Origin: Flavobacterium piscinae
GTDB taxonomy: Bacteria > Bacteroidota > Bacteroidia > Flavobacteriales > Flavobacteriaceae
Length of the DNA: 64,000 nucleotides
Direction: 5' to 3'
Assembly (NCBI RefSeq): GCF_004122145.1
Contig: NZ_SBKQ01000015.1
Location: forward strand, 1-64,000
The notes under the pieces were generated by a model, which was given only the letters and a program-made list of their open reading frames with translations, had not been told where the DNA came from and made no database searches. This document shows, piece by piece, positions 18,590-27,895 of the stretch (its first letter is position 1; each line of letters starts with the position of its first letter). Made by a program: the position numbers and the translations under genes.

Positions 18590-19801
18590 TTATTTACTTT
18601 TTAAAGTTTGTAAAATCCGTTCTTCATTTTCAGAGAGAGGCAAGGTGCTATTGGTTTCCCAGAAATTTTCTGTAAAGTTCATGCCATTGGAATAAAGGTT
18701 TCTCTCTTTAAAAATTTTATTTTTTTCAGGTTGTGTTGTAACATTATCATTAAAATCGGTAACAACCAAATCACTAATACTCATCATTCGATCATTCATT
18801 TGTTTACCAAATTTAATGTGTAAATCAAGTAAGGATTTTCGATAACTTGGAATATATTTACCATTTAAGTACTTGTATGTTTGTTTAATTTGTATGTCAT
18901 GAATGGTAAATTTCATGATTAAAGCATTGATAGTTTCTACAAATTGTTTGTGATTATCTGACATTTTTACATCAATATCCAACACAACTTTATGGGTTGG
19001 GTCATACGTAATTTTACCGACCAACAATGCTTTTTCAACAGAGGCTCTTGGTTTTATGTAAATCACTTCCAAAGCATTGCCAAATTGATCTTTTTTAGAA
19101 CGCAATTCAAATTCGTAATTCTCGTTGGCTTTGTCTGCTGTAAGTCTATCTATATATTCATAGGTAAAAAAACCATTGGCTGCTTTTTGAATATCAAAAA
19201 AAGAATCTATTTCAGATAAATCTGCTTTTCCTTTTTTCTCTATTTCCTCTGCATTAGCCAATTGAAAGGCACGACTTTGATTTACTAACAGTTTGCTTTC
19301 AATTTTTTCTTTCTTTTTGGGTAGAACATAAAAATCAATTAAGCCATCTGCGAATTTAGAATAGTTGTCATTGATTTTTACAAATTCACGGTAATAGGTT
19401 TCTAGCTTTATACTTTTATCCAATTGATTTTTTGAGTTCGCTAAAATCCCAGCCAGTATTTGATGGATAGGTTTGTTGGTTACAATCACTTCCTCCAACG
19501 CCATTTCGTCTGCTTCAAGTTCAATGTTAATTAGTTCAGCTTTAATTTCTGAAACTAAAAAAAGTTGAGTTTTATACCCAATATGACCAATTTCAATTTT
19601 TTCGGCCCCATTTGGAATATAAAATTTGAATACACCATCGTCATTTGAAATTACACCTTGAGTAGAATTTTGAACAAAGATGTTCGCATACGGTATACTT
19701 TCTTTTGAACTTTTGTCTACAATTTTACCTTCAAAAATAACGGTTTGTGCATTTAATGACAGTGAAATTAATCCGAAAAGAAACAAATAAATTTTTTTCA
19801 T
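18590..19801 (-). CDS. Carboxypeptidase-regulatory-like domain outer-envelope protein
   Basis: This 403-residue exported protein has a signal peptide ending LNAQ. Residues about 22-105 are a CarboxypepD_reg-like (CarbopepD_reg_2) domain with GKIVDKSSKESIPYANIFVQ and the IGYKT turn, as found at the N-terminus of TonB receptors. The rest resembles the soluble N-terminal part of DUF5686-type outer-membrane proteins but stops without a beta-barrel. It is one base from the following DUF4252 gene, so they are probably co-transcribed. Confidence 0.8.
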   Translation of the reverse strand: MKKIYLFLFGLISLSLNAQTVIFEGKIVDKSSKESIPYANIFVQNSTQGVISNDDGVFKFYIPNGAEKIEIGHIGYKTQLFLVSEIKAELINIELEADEMALEEVIVTNKPIHQILAGILANSKNQLDKSIKLETYYREFVKINDNYSKFADGLIDFYVLPKKKEKIESKLLVNQSRAFQLANAEEIEKKGKADLSEIDSFFDIQKAANGFFTYEYIDRLTADKANENYEFELRSKKDQFGNALEVIYIKPRASVEKALLVGKITYDPTHKVVLDIDVKMSDNHKQFVETINALIMKFTIHDIQIKQTYKYLNGKYIPSYRKSLLDLHIKFGKQMNDRMMSISDLVVTDFNDNVTTQPEKNKIFKERNLYSNGMNFTENFWETNSTLPLSENEERILQTLKSK

Positions 19802-19908
19802 GTGTTGATATAAGTTAGATTTTGTGAGGCACCAAGGTAAATATTTTCAATAAAAAAACTTTGCCAAAATTGGCTTTTGACAAAGTTTCATCATTTTTCT
19901 TCCCCCGA

Positions 19909-20442
19909 TTACTTATTCCCTTTTGATGCTTTTTTCAAATTTTCGCCACCGGGTAGATTCATTTGCTCGGTTAAGGCTGAAATTTCATCTAAGTTGAAGT
20001 TACCGGTTAATGAAAACAAAACGGTTTCGTTGTCTTTTGCATTTCCTTCGATGAACATAAAGAGTTCTTTTACGATGGAATCATTGGCACCGGATCGCAT
20101 GTAGATTTTTACGTTTTTTCCACCATCAGAAATTCGCATTAACTCATCCATGCCGGCTGTTTTCAAATATTTTTCTGCCGTGGCACGCATTTCAGCAGTT
20201 TGTCTTGGGCTCGAAGTAATGAACACTTTAAGGTTATCCAATTTCTTGAGTAAGTTCACATACTGTTGCGTTTCTTTATCATTGGCTTTCACTTTACTCA
20301 TCATTTCAAACATTTTTTTGTTGACAATGATGGTTTTTATATCTTCCGGTCCGTCAAATTTGTCAAAGACTGACTGACCAAACAGTACTTGTGAAACAAA
20401 TAATGTTACAAATAAAATTAACGAGGTTATAATTCTAGACAT
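19909..20442 (-). CDS. DUF4252 protein
   Basis: This 177-residue exported protein has a signal peptide ending FVSQVLFGQ and one DUF4252 domain. It has the typical KMFEMMSKV helix, SSPRQTAEMRATAEKYL helix and KIYMRSG...EFSL-like strands. It lacks a lipobox, unlike its paralogue at 18061-18588. It lies 4 bases after the small anti-sigma-like membrane protein, within the sigma factor operon. Confidence 0.87.
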   Translation of the reverse strand: MSRIITSLILFVTLFVSQVLFGQSVFDKFDGPEDIKTIIVNKKMFEMMSKVKANDKETQQYVNLLKKLDNLKVFITSSPRQTAEMRATAEKYLKTAGMDELMRISDGGKNVKIYMRSGANDSIVKELFMFIEGNAKDNETVLFSLTGNFNLDEISALTEQMNLPGGENLKKASKGNK

Positions 20443-20446
20443 TTTT

Positions 20447-20905
20447 TTATTTTTTAAAGATTAAATTTTTTGAGTTTTCGTATTCATTAATATAGTTTAC
20501 ACTTTCCATGCCAATGTTTACATTTTGAGATAAAAGTGCTAATGCTTTTTGCGTTTCTTCAAAAGCTTCTTCCGGTGATTCAAAAGAACCTAATTCAGAT
20601 TTTGCAAGTTGTTTTTGTTTGGTTGGCGGATAATTTACAAGGGTTATTACACCTACTAAGAATACTACACTTGCTGCGATTGCTATCCGGGTAACAGGAA
20701 ATCGTTTTTTAGTTTTTAGGGATAGTAATGGCGTAAATTTTTCTTCTTTTTCAGTAGTAAGATAACCAAAGAGCGGTTTGTATTGCTCTAAATGAGCGGC
20801 TACTTTTTCAGTTGAAAAGTACTGTTTCAACTGCGTTTCTTCTGCAATGGTGGTTTCTCCTTCGAAGTATTTTTCTACTAATTGTTCTATTTTAGCTAAT
20901 TCCAT
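20447..20905 (-). CDS. Putative anti-sigma-like single-pass membrane protein
   Basis: This 152-residue protein has a cytosolic N-terminal part resembling zinc-less anti-sigma N-domains (KIEQLVEKYFEGETTIAEETQLKQYF). One transmembrane helix lies near residues 73-90 and a short periplasmic tail follows. It overlaps the ECF sigma gene by 14 bases, the usual arrangement for a sigma and its membrane regulator. The anti-sigma role is inferred from topology and overlap. Confidence 0.72.
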   Translation of the reverse strand: MELAKIEQLVEKYFEGETTIAEETQLKQYFSTEKVAAHLEQYKPLFGYLTTEKEEKFTPLLSLKTKKRFPVTRIAIAASVVFLVGVITLVNYPPTKQKQLAKSELGSFESPEEAFEETQKALALLSQNVNIGMESVNYINEYENSKNLIFKK

Positions 20906-21401
20906 AATGATGGGTTTTAGTCATTTTTTCTCTAATTGTTTTTCGTGCTCTGGATAAGTTTACTCGAACAGCTGTTTCATTCATATCGAGAATTTTCGCG
21001 ATTTCTTCAAATTCATATTGCTCGATATCACGCATTTGAATGATTAATTTTTGCTGTTCCGGTAATTCGTTAATCATTTTTTCAACCCAATGCCAACTGT
21101 CTTGATCTTCCACTTTTTTTTCTAACGATGCTTCTGTAGATGTAAAATTGTTATGTACAATTTTCATGTTTGATGCTCTTTTTGATTTTAATTGGTCCAA
21201 ACAATAATTTTTTGTCATTGTCATCGCAAAGGCTTCTACGCTTGCATAATTAGTTAAACCATTTTTATTATCCCATAATTTTACCAAAATGTCTTGCGTT
21301 GCATCCTGAGCTTCTTCATTGCTAACCAATAAACGCTTAGCAAGTCGAAAGACCTTATCTTTAAAAGGAGCTATTAGCGTTATAAACTCATTTTGGTTCA
21401 T
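20892..21401 (-). CDS. ECF-type RNA polymerase sigma factor
   Basis: This 169-residue sigma-70 family protein has only regions 2 and 4. Region 2 carries DATQDILVKLWDN and region 4 has EQQKLIIQMRDIEQYEFEEIAKIL plus the helix-turn-helix MNETAVRVNLSRARKTIRE. It is the promoter-proximal gene of an operon with an anti-sigma-like protein, two DUF4252 proteins and a CarboxypepD_reg protein, and probably controls an envelope response that includes them. Confidence 0.92.
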   Translation of the reverse strand: MNQNEFITLIAPFKDKVFRLAKRLLVSNEEAQDATQDILVKLWDNKNGLTNYASVEAFAMTMTKNYCLDQLKSKRASNMKIVHNNFTSTEASLEKKVEDQDSWHWVEKMINELPEQQKLIIQMRDIEQYEFEEIAKILDMNETAVRVNLSRARKTIREKMTKTHHYGIS

Positions 21402-21516
21402 TGGTCAGGTTTAAAACTTGGTTATATAGTCAAGACGAATGACAATCTTTTTTGTTACAAAGAAATTGAAATTAAAACTAAAGTTATTAAATTTACGTTC
21501 TTAAAAAGAAAAAGCT

Positions 21517-22971
21517 ATGCGAATATTTTCAAAAATGATTGCCTTTGTTTTCTTTTCACTTTTGGTTTTTCAATCGTGTGAAGATATTGATGATAAGCCG
21601 GTTCCGTCGGAATTAGAAATTAAAGATTTTATTTGGAAAGGTTTAAATCTATACTATTTATGGCAAGCCGATCAACCTAAGTTAGCCGATGATTTATTTG
21701 AAACGCAACGTGATTTAAATGTTTTCTTGGAAAGTTATGAATCTCCGGAAGCTTTATTCAGCGATTTAAAAGTAGCTCCTAATATCGACCGATTCAGTGT
21801 AATGTTTAGTGATTACAGGGTGTTGGAAAATGCCCTTCAAGGAGGTTTTAAAACAAACGGAATTGAATTTAGCTTACGTTTTAAAGACGCCTCACAAACC
21901 GATATTTTTGGCTATGTGCGTTACATTTTGCCAAATACAAGTGCATCAAATCAAGGCGTTGAACGCGGAATGATATTTTATGCTGTAAATAATATTCCAA
22001 TGTCATCGTCCAATGAATCTGTTTGGCGAGCCGCTTTTGCTGAAGATACTTATACCTTACAATTTGCCGATTTTGATGGAGGAAACATCACGCCAAACGG
22101 AGTTTCGTTAAGTTTTACTAAGGCTCAATATACTGAAAATCCGGTTTATATTACTAATGTAATTGAAGTGGATGATAAGCGAATCGGTTATTTAATGTAT
22201 AATGGATTTTTCTCCAATTTTGAATCCCAACTCAACCAAGCTTTTGGGCAGCTGAAAGCAGCAAATGTTACCCATTTAGTCTTGGATTTACGTTACAATT
22301 CCGGTGGCTCTGTAGATACCGCTACAAGATTAGCCAGTATGATTACCGGTCAATTTAATGGTCAAGTGTTTGCCAGACAAGTTTGGAATCAAAAAGTGAT
22401 GACATTTTTTAACCAAGAAAATCCGGAATTATTAATTAATCGATTTACTAATTCAATTGGGAATGGCAATACCATTAATAGTTTGAATTTAAATAAAGTG
22501 TATGTGCTCACAACGGGTTCAACTGCCTCTGCCAGTGAATTAATTATCAATAGTTTAAAGCCCTATATTACCGTTGTTCAAATTGGAACTACAACCGTTG
22601 GCAAAAACGACGGGTCAATTACATTATACGATTCGCCAACTTTTGGAAGAAATAACAGAAACCCAAACCATCGCTATGCCATGCAACCATTGGTTTTAAA
22701 AATAGCGGATAAAAACGGAAATGGCGAATACCAAGACGGTATAGATCCTACGCTAGAACAATCTGAAAATGTGGCCAATTTAGGTGTGCTGGGCGATCAA
22801 AATGAACCTTATTTAAATACCGCTATTAATGATATTTTAGCGAACGGAAGAGTTGGGAATCGATATGTTGAATCAAAAGATTTACAAGTTGATAACAGTA
22901 AATCAATGCGAAAATTTAGCGACGAAATGTATATCGAAAAAGTTCCGGAAGGATTGTTTAAAATTTTATAA
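21517..22971 (+). CDS. S41 family C-terminal processing-like peptidase, lipoprotein
   Basis: This 484-residue protein has a signal sequence and a Cys at the start of the mature region (FQSCEDIDD), suggesting a lipoprotein. After an N-terminal helical domain comes a PDZ-like segment (about 120-205) and the S41 catalytic domain with LVLDLRYNSGG and TTGSTASASELI. The nucleophile Ser lies in the TASASE motif (residues 336-341). S41 peptidases cut exposed C-termini of envelope proteins. It is transcribed away from the sigma factor operon and ends in a shared hairpin. Confidence 0.9.
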   Translation: MRIFSKMIAFVFFSLLVFQSCEDIDDKPVPSELEIKDFIWKGLNLYYLWQADQPKLADDLFETQRDLNVFLESYESPEALFSDLKVAPNIDRFSVMFSDYRVLENALQGGFKTNGIEFSLRFKDASQTDIFGYVRYILPNTSASNQGVERGMIFYAVNNIPMSSSNESVWRAAFAEDTYTLQFADFDGGNITPNGVSLSFTKAQYTENPVYITNVIEVDDKRIGYLMYNGFFSNFESQLNQAFGQLKAANVTHLVLDLRYNSGGSVDTATRLASMITGQFNGQVFARQVWNQKVMTFFNQENPELLINRFTNSIGNGNTINSLNLNKVYVLTTGSTASASELIINSLKPYITVVQIGTTTVGKNDGSITLYDSPTFGRNNRNPNHRYAMQPLVLKIADKNGNGEYQDGIDPTLEQSENVANLGVLGDQNEPYLNTAINDILANGRVGNRYVESKDLQVDNSKSMRKFSDEMYIEKVPEGLFKIL

Positions 22972-22973
22972 TA

Positions 22974-22999
22974 AAAAAGGCTCTTTATTGAGCCTTTTT
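22974..22999. terminator. Bidirectional terminator between convergent genes
   Basis: A perfect hairpin (AAAAAGGCTC at 22974-22983 and GAGCCTTTTT at 22990-22999) with A and T runs on both sides lies between the S41 peptidase stop and the TonB receptor stop. Confidence 0.88.
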
Positions 23000-23003
23000 C
23001 TTT

Positions 23004-24932
23004 TTAGAATAAAAAGTTGATTCCGAGTTGTACATTTCGACCACGGGTATTGTACCCCACGGTTTCCACAAATTTTTCGTTTAAAATATTGTTAACTGCT
23101 CCAAAAACAGTCAATCGGTTTTTCATTAGTTCATACTTAATCAATCCATTTACCAGTTGATAAGAGCCTAAAAAGACATTGGTAGTTGTAAATGTTCCGC
23201 CATCAAAAAAAGCATCTCTTCTGCCATCAACATATTGATAGTTGATAGAAAACAACGTTCGCTCATTTGCCTTAAAATCTAGTGCAAGATTTCCTTTATG
23301 TTTGGGAATTAAACGGTTCAATTCTTCCGGAATATCCGTAAACGAATAATTTCCGGTCACTCTCAATTTAGAGGAAAGCTGATAACTCAACGTAGTTTCA
23401 AATCCACGTACTTTATTTTCTCCCTCCACATTCACATAATAGGAAGCAAAGGTTTCCGGATCAAAAAAGAAACCAATCGAATTCGATTCTTCTCTGTAAA
23501 AACCAACCGCATTAAACGTCATTTTTTTGTTTAAGAAAGTCGTTTCAAAACCTACTTCGGCTGTTACATTTTCTTCCGGAGTCAACACTAAATTTCCGTA
23601 TGGCGAATACAATTGGTACAAACTGGGCGTGATGTAAGCCGTGCTATACGAAGTAATAATTTTTAAAGGAAAATTTTTAAAATGATACGACGGATTGACA
23701 TTATAAACCAATTGATTGTCATAAACCGAATGCAAATTAAGTCGTGTTCCGGCATTAATGTGTAATCCAAATTTTGAATTAAAAACTGCCGTTACGTAAG
23801 GGTCAATCATATTAAATTTGGCATTTTCCCTATTAATCTCATCAAAAGGTGTTTGAGTGTACATGTCGTGAAACTGAAATTGTGTCCCCACCACCATAAA
23901 AAAGTTTTTGTTGAAATTGTATTTATTAACGGCATCAACCACCACACTTCTGGAAGTATAAACATATTGATCCGTAGTTCCTGAAAAGGAGCTGAATTCA
24001 TCATAACTTCTTTCCAACAAAGTAAAACCGGAATTTACAATAAATTCCCCTTTTTTGTATTTGTATTTCGGATTAAAGCCAAAACGAAATTGCTCTGAAA
24101 GCGAGACATTTTCCAACACATCCGGATTGTTTACATTGTCAAACGGGCCATCATAATCCGTTTTCATGCGGTCGTAATTGGCAAAAAAATCCAACTTCAA
24201 TTTTGAAGTAGTTTGAAAGCCTATCTTTGCCAACGCATTGACTCTCGAAAACCGGTCTTCTTCAAAATTTTCACCGGCTGCTTGCGAGATACCTTTGGTT
24301 TCCGTGCTGTTTAGTGAAGCATAATAATCCACTATGTTCACCATACCATTTAACCCAATACCTTGATTGAAATCTTGCGGATTCGCCTTAAAACTTTCCG
24401 CAGTATTCTGTGTGCCAAAATGCATGTACGCATTTCCGGCAATTACTTTTTTTGCCGCTTTTTTCAAGGTAATAGTAATCACTCCGGAAGCCGCACCGGT
24501 GCCATACAAAGTGCTCGCTGCACCTTTCATGATTTCAATGCTTTCCACTTGTTCTGCCGGAAGCAATCGCAAATCATACTCTAAATTAATTCCCGAAGCA
24601 TCCGTCATTGGAATACCATCAATCACAATCAATACCTGACGATTTCTTCCGCCACGGATAAAATAGCTCAAATTTTTTCCATTTGCACTCTGGTTGCCAT
24701 TGACTTCCAAACCAACGGCTTGACTTAAAATGGTGGCCACCGATTGACCGCTGTTTCGTGCCAAATCCTCTGCCGTGATTTTTTCAATAATTTTACCTGA
24801 TTTTTCTTTGGACTGCCCAAATTTAGTGTCCGAAATAACGACTTCTTTCAACGAAATCGTGTCTTGTTGTGCCAAAGCACACGTTCCCCATAACGCCAAA
24901 ATAGCGGAATAGTACCTGAATTTTTGATTCAT
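23004..24932 (-). CDS. btuB: TonB-dependent cobalamin receptor (BtuB-like)
   Basis: This 642-residue outer-membrane receptor has a signal peptide ending ALAQQ and a TonB box-like segment (EVVISDTKFG). The plug (about 40-160) carries LEYDLRLLPAEQVESIEIMKG and YGTGAASGVITI, and a 22-strand barrel ends in QLGINFLF. The vitamin B12 assignment rests on a cobalamin riboswitch directly upstream on the same strand and the nearby ABC uptake genes. Size matches BtuB (about 600) rather than SusC-type receptors. Confidence 0.9.
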   Translation of the reverse strand: MNQKFRYYSAILALWGTCALAQQDTISLKEVVISDTKFGQSKEKSGKIIEKITAEDLARNSGQSVATILSQAVGLEVNGNQSANGKNLSYFIRGGRNRQVLIVIDGIPMTDASGINLEYDLRLLPAEQVESIEIMKGAASTLYGTGAASGVITITLKKAAKKVIAGNAYMHFGTQNTAESFKANPQDFNQGIGLNGMVNIVDYYASLNSTETKGISQAAGENFEEDRFSRVNALAKIGFQTTSKLKLDFFANYDRMKTDYDGPFDNVNNPDVLENVSLSEQFRFGFNPKYKYKKGEFIVNSGFTLLERSYDEFSSFSGTTDQYVYTSRSVVVDAVNKYNFNKNFFMVVGTQFQFHDMYTQTPFDEINRENAKFNMIDPYVTAVFNSKFGLHINAGTRLNLHSVYDNQLVYNVNPSYHFKNFPLKIITSYSTAYITPSLYQLYSPYGNLVLTPEENVTAEVGFETTFLNKKMTFNAVGFYREESNSIGFFFDPETFASYYVNVEGENKVRGFETTLSYQLSSKLRVTGNYSFTDIPEELNRLIPKHKGNLALDFKANERTLFSINYQYVDGRRDAFFDGGTFTTTNVFLGSYQLVNGLIKYELMKNRLTVFGAVNNILNEKFVETVGYNTRGRNVQLGINFLF

Positions 24933-25022
24933 TTTAAGTTAAAAATAAATTTACTAAAATGGGAGAAAAGCATAGAATTTACCCATACCCAAACCTTTTT
25001 TCCCGAAAGTTTGTTACTCAAT

Positions 25023-25250
25023 GTATTAGGCAGGTCTCCTGGCTTGCGTCTTGTTGTTGGCCTTCTCATTCGCCTAGGCGAACAATGGCATGAAAGTGAA
25101 CAACAAGCTGATTAGCTCACAGTTGCGGGTACAGCTCAGGATTTAAATTGGAGCAACTAATTTTCTGCTTACTGAAAACTGTCACTGCCTACTTTTTACC
25201 TGATTCCCTTTTAATGCTCGGCCTAAAAAAGGCGTTGCAACCAAAATACT
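25023..25250 (-). promoter_or_regulatory. Cobalamin riboswitch
   Basis: Read on the minus strand, this leader contains the conserved cobalamin elements in order: GGGAATCAGG near 25200-25212, GCTGTACCCGCAACTGTG at 25119-25136, and the B12 box AGCCAGGAGACCTGCCT at 25028-25044. Helical arms lie between them. It ends about 90 bases before the btuB start and should lower expression when adenosylcobalamin is plentiful. Confidence 0.95.
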
Positions 25251-25297
25251 CGACAAAACTAAACATTTTTAAGTAAACAATTCTTAATTTTTTTTTC

Positions 25298-25456
25298 AGA
25301 AGCTTTTCCGGCTTTCCGTTTCAAGCTTTTTTGTCTTGTTGCTTTTTTCTAAGGCACAAAAAGAGCTTCCTTTGGTCGCTTTTTTGTGCCAAGAAAAAAT
25401 GCAACAATCCTGCAAAAGGCTTTCCACTGCAATCCGGGCTAGGGGAGAGTGCTTCT
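25298..25456. repeat. Long imperfect palindrome, candidate dispersed element
   Basis: The left half (TTGTTGC at 25336-25342, GGCACAAAAAG at 25353-25363) pairs with the right half (CTTTTTTGTGCC at 25379-25390, GCAACAA at 25401-25407). Outer AGAAGC and GCTTCT boxes lie at 25298 and 25451. It is GC-richer than the surrounding spacer and has no reading frame of note. Its look is that of a REP- or MITE-like element. Confidence 0.65.
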
Positions 25457-25466
25457 AAAAACAGAA

Positions 25467-25580
25467 TTAAGATTTGTCATTTTTCTTATTCATCTTCATC
25501 CACAACCAAATAAATCCTACCACAAAGTGAAGCAGAATTACTCCTCCAACGATGTACATAAAGGTGTTTGAATCCCGCAT
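25467..25580 (-). CDS. 37-residue single-pass membrane protein
   Basis: This short frame encodes MRDSNTFMYIVGGVILLH followed by a continuous hydrophobic helix (about residues 8-28) and a basic tail ending KMNKKNDKS. The layout (short polar start, one helix, lysine-rich cytosolic end) is that of genuine bacterial small membrane proteins. It lies between the palindromic element and the divergent ABC operon. I have a weak recollection of similar short proteins in flavobacteria but cannot name a family. Function is unknown. Confidence 0.55.
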   Translation of the reverse strand: MRDSNTFMYIVGGVILLHFVVGFIWLWMKMNKKNDKS

Positions 25581-25666
25581 TGTATTTTTTTTGTAAAGTT
25601 AAAAAGTCAGAATCTTCCAAAAGATAACATTTGTTACAAACGCTTACCTTTGTAAAAAATAGATCA

Positions 25667-26797
25667 ATGAAAAAATATAGTTTGCTTTTTATCTTCACCA
25701 TTTTGTTTATTTCCTGTCAGCAAAACCCAAAAACTAAAATTGACATTACTTCTCCAGAAAACTATATTCGCTACGCCAGCGGACTTTCTATTCAAAAATA
25801 TGCTGATTTTTCCATTGTATCTGTTTCTAATCCTTGGCCCACAGCCGATAAAAAGTATACTTATATTTTACATAAACCAACCGCTGTAATTCCGGATAGT
25901 TTAAAGCAATATTCCGCCATTCAAGTGCCTGTAAAATCCATCGTAGTCACTTCCACTACACACATTCCGGCTTTAGAATTATTAGAAGTTGAAGACAAAT
26001 TAGTTGGATTCCCAAACACCGATTACATTTCTTCCGAAAAAACCAGAACTTTAATCGAAACCGGAAAAGTAAGAGAAATAGGTAGTAATCAAAGCTTAAA
26101 CACCGAAGTTTTACTCGATATGCAACCCGATGTCATTATCGGTTTTGGTGTAGATGGCGAAAAGAAAACCTATGATAATTTACTACAAAATGGGTTAAAA
26201 ATCCTTTACAACGGCGATTGGACCGAACAACATCCGTTGGGTCGTGCCGAGTGGATTCAACTTTTTGGTATTTTGTTTGGGTTAGAAGAAAAAGCAGACA
26301 CCGTATTCAAAACCATTGAAAAAGAGTATCAAGAAGCTGTTAAATTAGCCCAAAAAGCCACTTCAAAACCCACTATTTTGAGTGGAGCCATTTATCAAGA
26401 TCAATGGTATTTGCCACAAGGAAAAAGTTGGGCCGCTCAATTTCTAGATAATGCGAACGGAAATTATCTTTGGCAGGATTCCGATGGAACCGGTAGTTTA
26501 TCCCTTTCCTTTGAAACCGTTCTCGAAAAAGCCCAAAATGCCGATTTTTGGATTGGTCCCGGTCAATTTACTTTGTTTGAACAACTTGAAAAAGCCAATC
26601 CCAACTACAAACATTTTAAAGCCGTTCAAAACAAAAATGTGTATTCCTTCAGTTCCAAAAAAGGAAAAACCGGTGGGATTATTTATTATGAGTTAGCTTC
26701 CAATCGTCCGGATTTGGTTTTAAAAGATTTAATTAAAATTTTGCATCCGGAATTAATGGAAGAGTATGAATTGTACTTTTTTGAGAAATTGAAATAA
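25667..26797 (+). CDS. ABC transporter substrate-binding lipoprotein, probable cobalamin (BtuF-like)
   Basis: This 376-residue lipoprotein has lipobox LFISCQQN. I take the ATG at 25667, which places the signal peptide at the N-terminus. The PeriBP_2-type fold has SIVVTSTTHIPALELLEVEDKLVGFPN and DMQPDVIIGFG, as in binding proteins for cobalamin, haem and ferric siderophores. It heads an operon with a FecCD permease and an ATPase, divergent from a riboswitch-controlled btuB. Cobalamin is therefore the favoured ligand, but that is inference. A TACCTTTG element lies at 25645-25652. Confidence 0.85.
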   Translation: MKKYSLLFIFTILFISCQQNPKTKIDITSPENYIRYASGLSIQKYADFSIVSVSNPWPTADKKYTYILHKPTAVIPDSLKQYSAIQVPVKSIVVTSTTHIPALELLEVEDKLVGFPNTDYISSEKTRTLIETGKVREIGSNQSLNTEVLLDMQPDVIIGFGVDGEKKTYDNLLQNGLKILYNGDWTEQHPLGRAEWIQLFGILFGLEEKADTVFKTIEKEYQEAVKLAQKATSKPTILSGAIYQDQWYLPQGKSWAAQFLDNANGNYLWQDSDGTGSLSLSFETVLEKAQNADFWIGPGQFTLFEQLEKANPNYKHFKAVQNKNVYSFSSKKGKTGGIIYYELASNRPDLVLKDLIKILHPELMEEYELYFFEKLK

Positions 26798-26878
26798 TTT
26801 ATCAATTACAATTTTATTTAAGTCTTAGTATATTTACGCCATACTTAATGTTCCTTAATTTCTTAATGGTTTAAAAAA

Positions 26879-27892
26879 TTGCCAACTCAAAAACATAAAA
26901 TACTATTCCTTTTATTAATCTTCGTGTTAATCGGAACGTTTTTGCTAAACCTCAGTTTAGGTTCCGTTTCTATTCCTACAAGCGATATTTTTAATTCCAT
27001 TATCGGTAATGAAATTAAATCGTCTTGGGAAATTATTCTATGGAATTTCCGTTTACCAAAAGCTATCACCGCCATTTTAGTGGGGATGGGCTTATCGGTT
27101 TCCGGATTGTTAATGCAAACCTTGTTCAGAAATCCACTTGCCGGACCGTATGTATTGGGTTTAAGTTCAGGTTCCAGTTTAGGTGTCGCTTTTATGATTA
27201 TGGGAGCAAGTTTTTTACCCTCTTTTTTAGTTTCCGATTACGGAATTGTTTTGGCTTCTTCCATCGGGAGTTTTTTGGTTTTATTGGCGGTTTTAATCGT
27301 TTCTCAAAAATTACGCGATACGATGGCGATATTAATTGTCGGACTCATGTTTGGTAGTTTTACGAGTGCGATTGTGAGTGTGTTGAGTTATTTCAGCACC
27401 GCACAAGAATTGCAAAAATTCACTTTTTGGTCAATGGGAAGTTTGGCAAATTTGCCATGGAGCTCTATTCTCATTTTAGCCATTTGTTGCGGAGTAGGAT
27501 TGGTCTTGAGTGTTTTTAGCATCAAACCTTTAAATGCGTTGTTATTAGGAGAAAATTATGCTAAAAGTCTTGGTTTAAATTTCAAAAAAACACGATTGAT
27601 TATCATCATTGCTACCAGTATTTTAGCCGGAAGCATCACAGCTTTTGCCGGACCCATCGCCTTTATAGGATTGGCTGTTCCGCATTTAGCTAAGTTGCTA
27701 TTTCAAACCAGTAATCATTTTATATTATTTTGGAGTACGTTATTAATTGGTGCCATTATAATGTTGGTTTGCGACAGTATTGCTCAACTTCCCGGCAGTG
27801 ATTATACATTACCCATTAATGCCATTACTTCCATGGTTGGAGCTCCGGTTGTGGTTTGGCTTTTAGTTAGAAAAAGGAAAATAATGATTTAG
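26879..27892 (+). CDS. FecCD/BtuC-type ABC transporter permease
   Basis: This 337-residue inner-membrane permease has about ten helices. FecCD hallmarks are PKAITAILVGMGLSVSGLLMQ, NPLAGPYVLGLSSGSSLG and the coupling-loop AGPIAFIGLAVPHLAK. No ATG is available upstream of the first helix; the start is a TTG giving MPTQKHK. It follows the binding protein by 80 bases and is separated from its ATPase gene by an inserted GxxExxY gene. Confidence 0.9.
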   Translation: MPTQKHKILFLLLIFVLIGTFLLNLSLGSVSIPTSDIFNSIIGNEIKSSWEIILWNFRLPKAITAILVGMGLSVSGLLMQTLFRNPLAGPYVLGLSSGSSLGVAFMIMGASFLPSFLVSDYGIVLASSIGSFLVLLAVLIVSQKLRDTMAILIVGLMFGSFTSAIVSVLSYFSTAQELQKFTFWSMGSLANLPWSSILILAICCGVGLVLSVFSIKPLNALLLGENYAKSLGLNFKKTRLIIIIATSILAGSITAFAGPIAFIGLAVPHLAKLLFQTSNHFILFWSTLLIGAIIMLVCDSIAQLPGSDYTLPINAITSMVGAPVVVWLLVRKRKIMI

Positions 27893-27895
27893 TAT

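Noticed and set aside
23004..24932. SusC-type receptor for the glucan locus
   Set aside because: The receptor has BtuB length and a cobalamin riboswitch upstream, lacks a SusD partner and is 18 kb from the glucan genes.
25486..25701. A 71-codon minus-strand frame across the binding-protein promoter
   Set aside because: It covers the promoter of the ABC operon and is in another frame than the 37-residue membrane protein, which has a far better composition.
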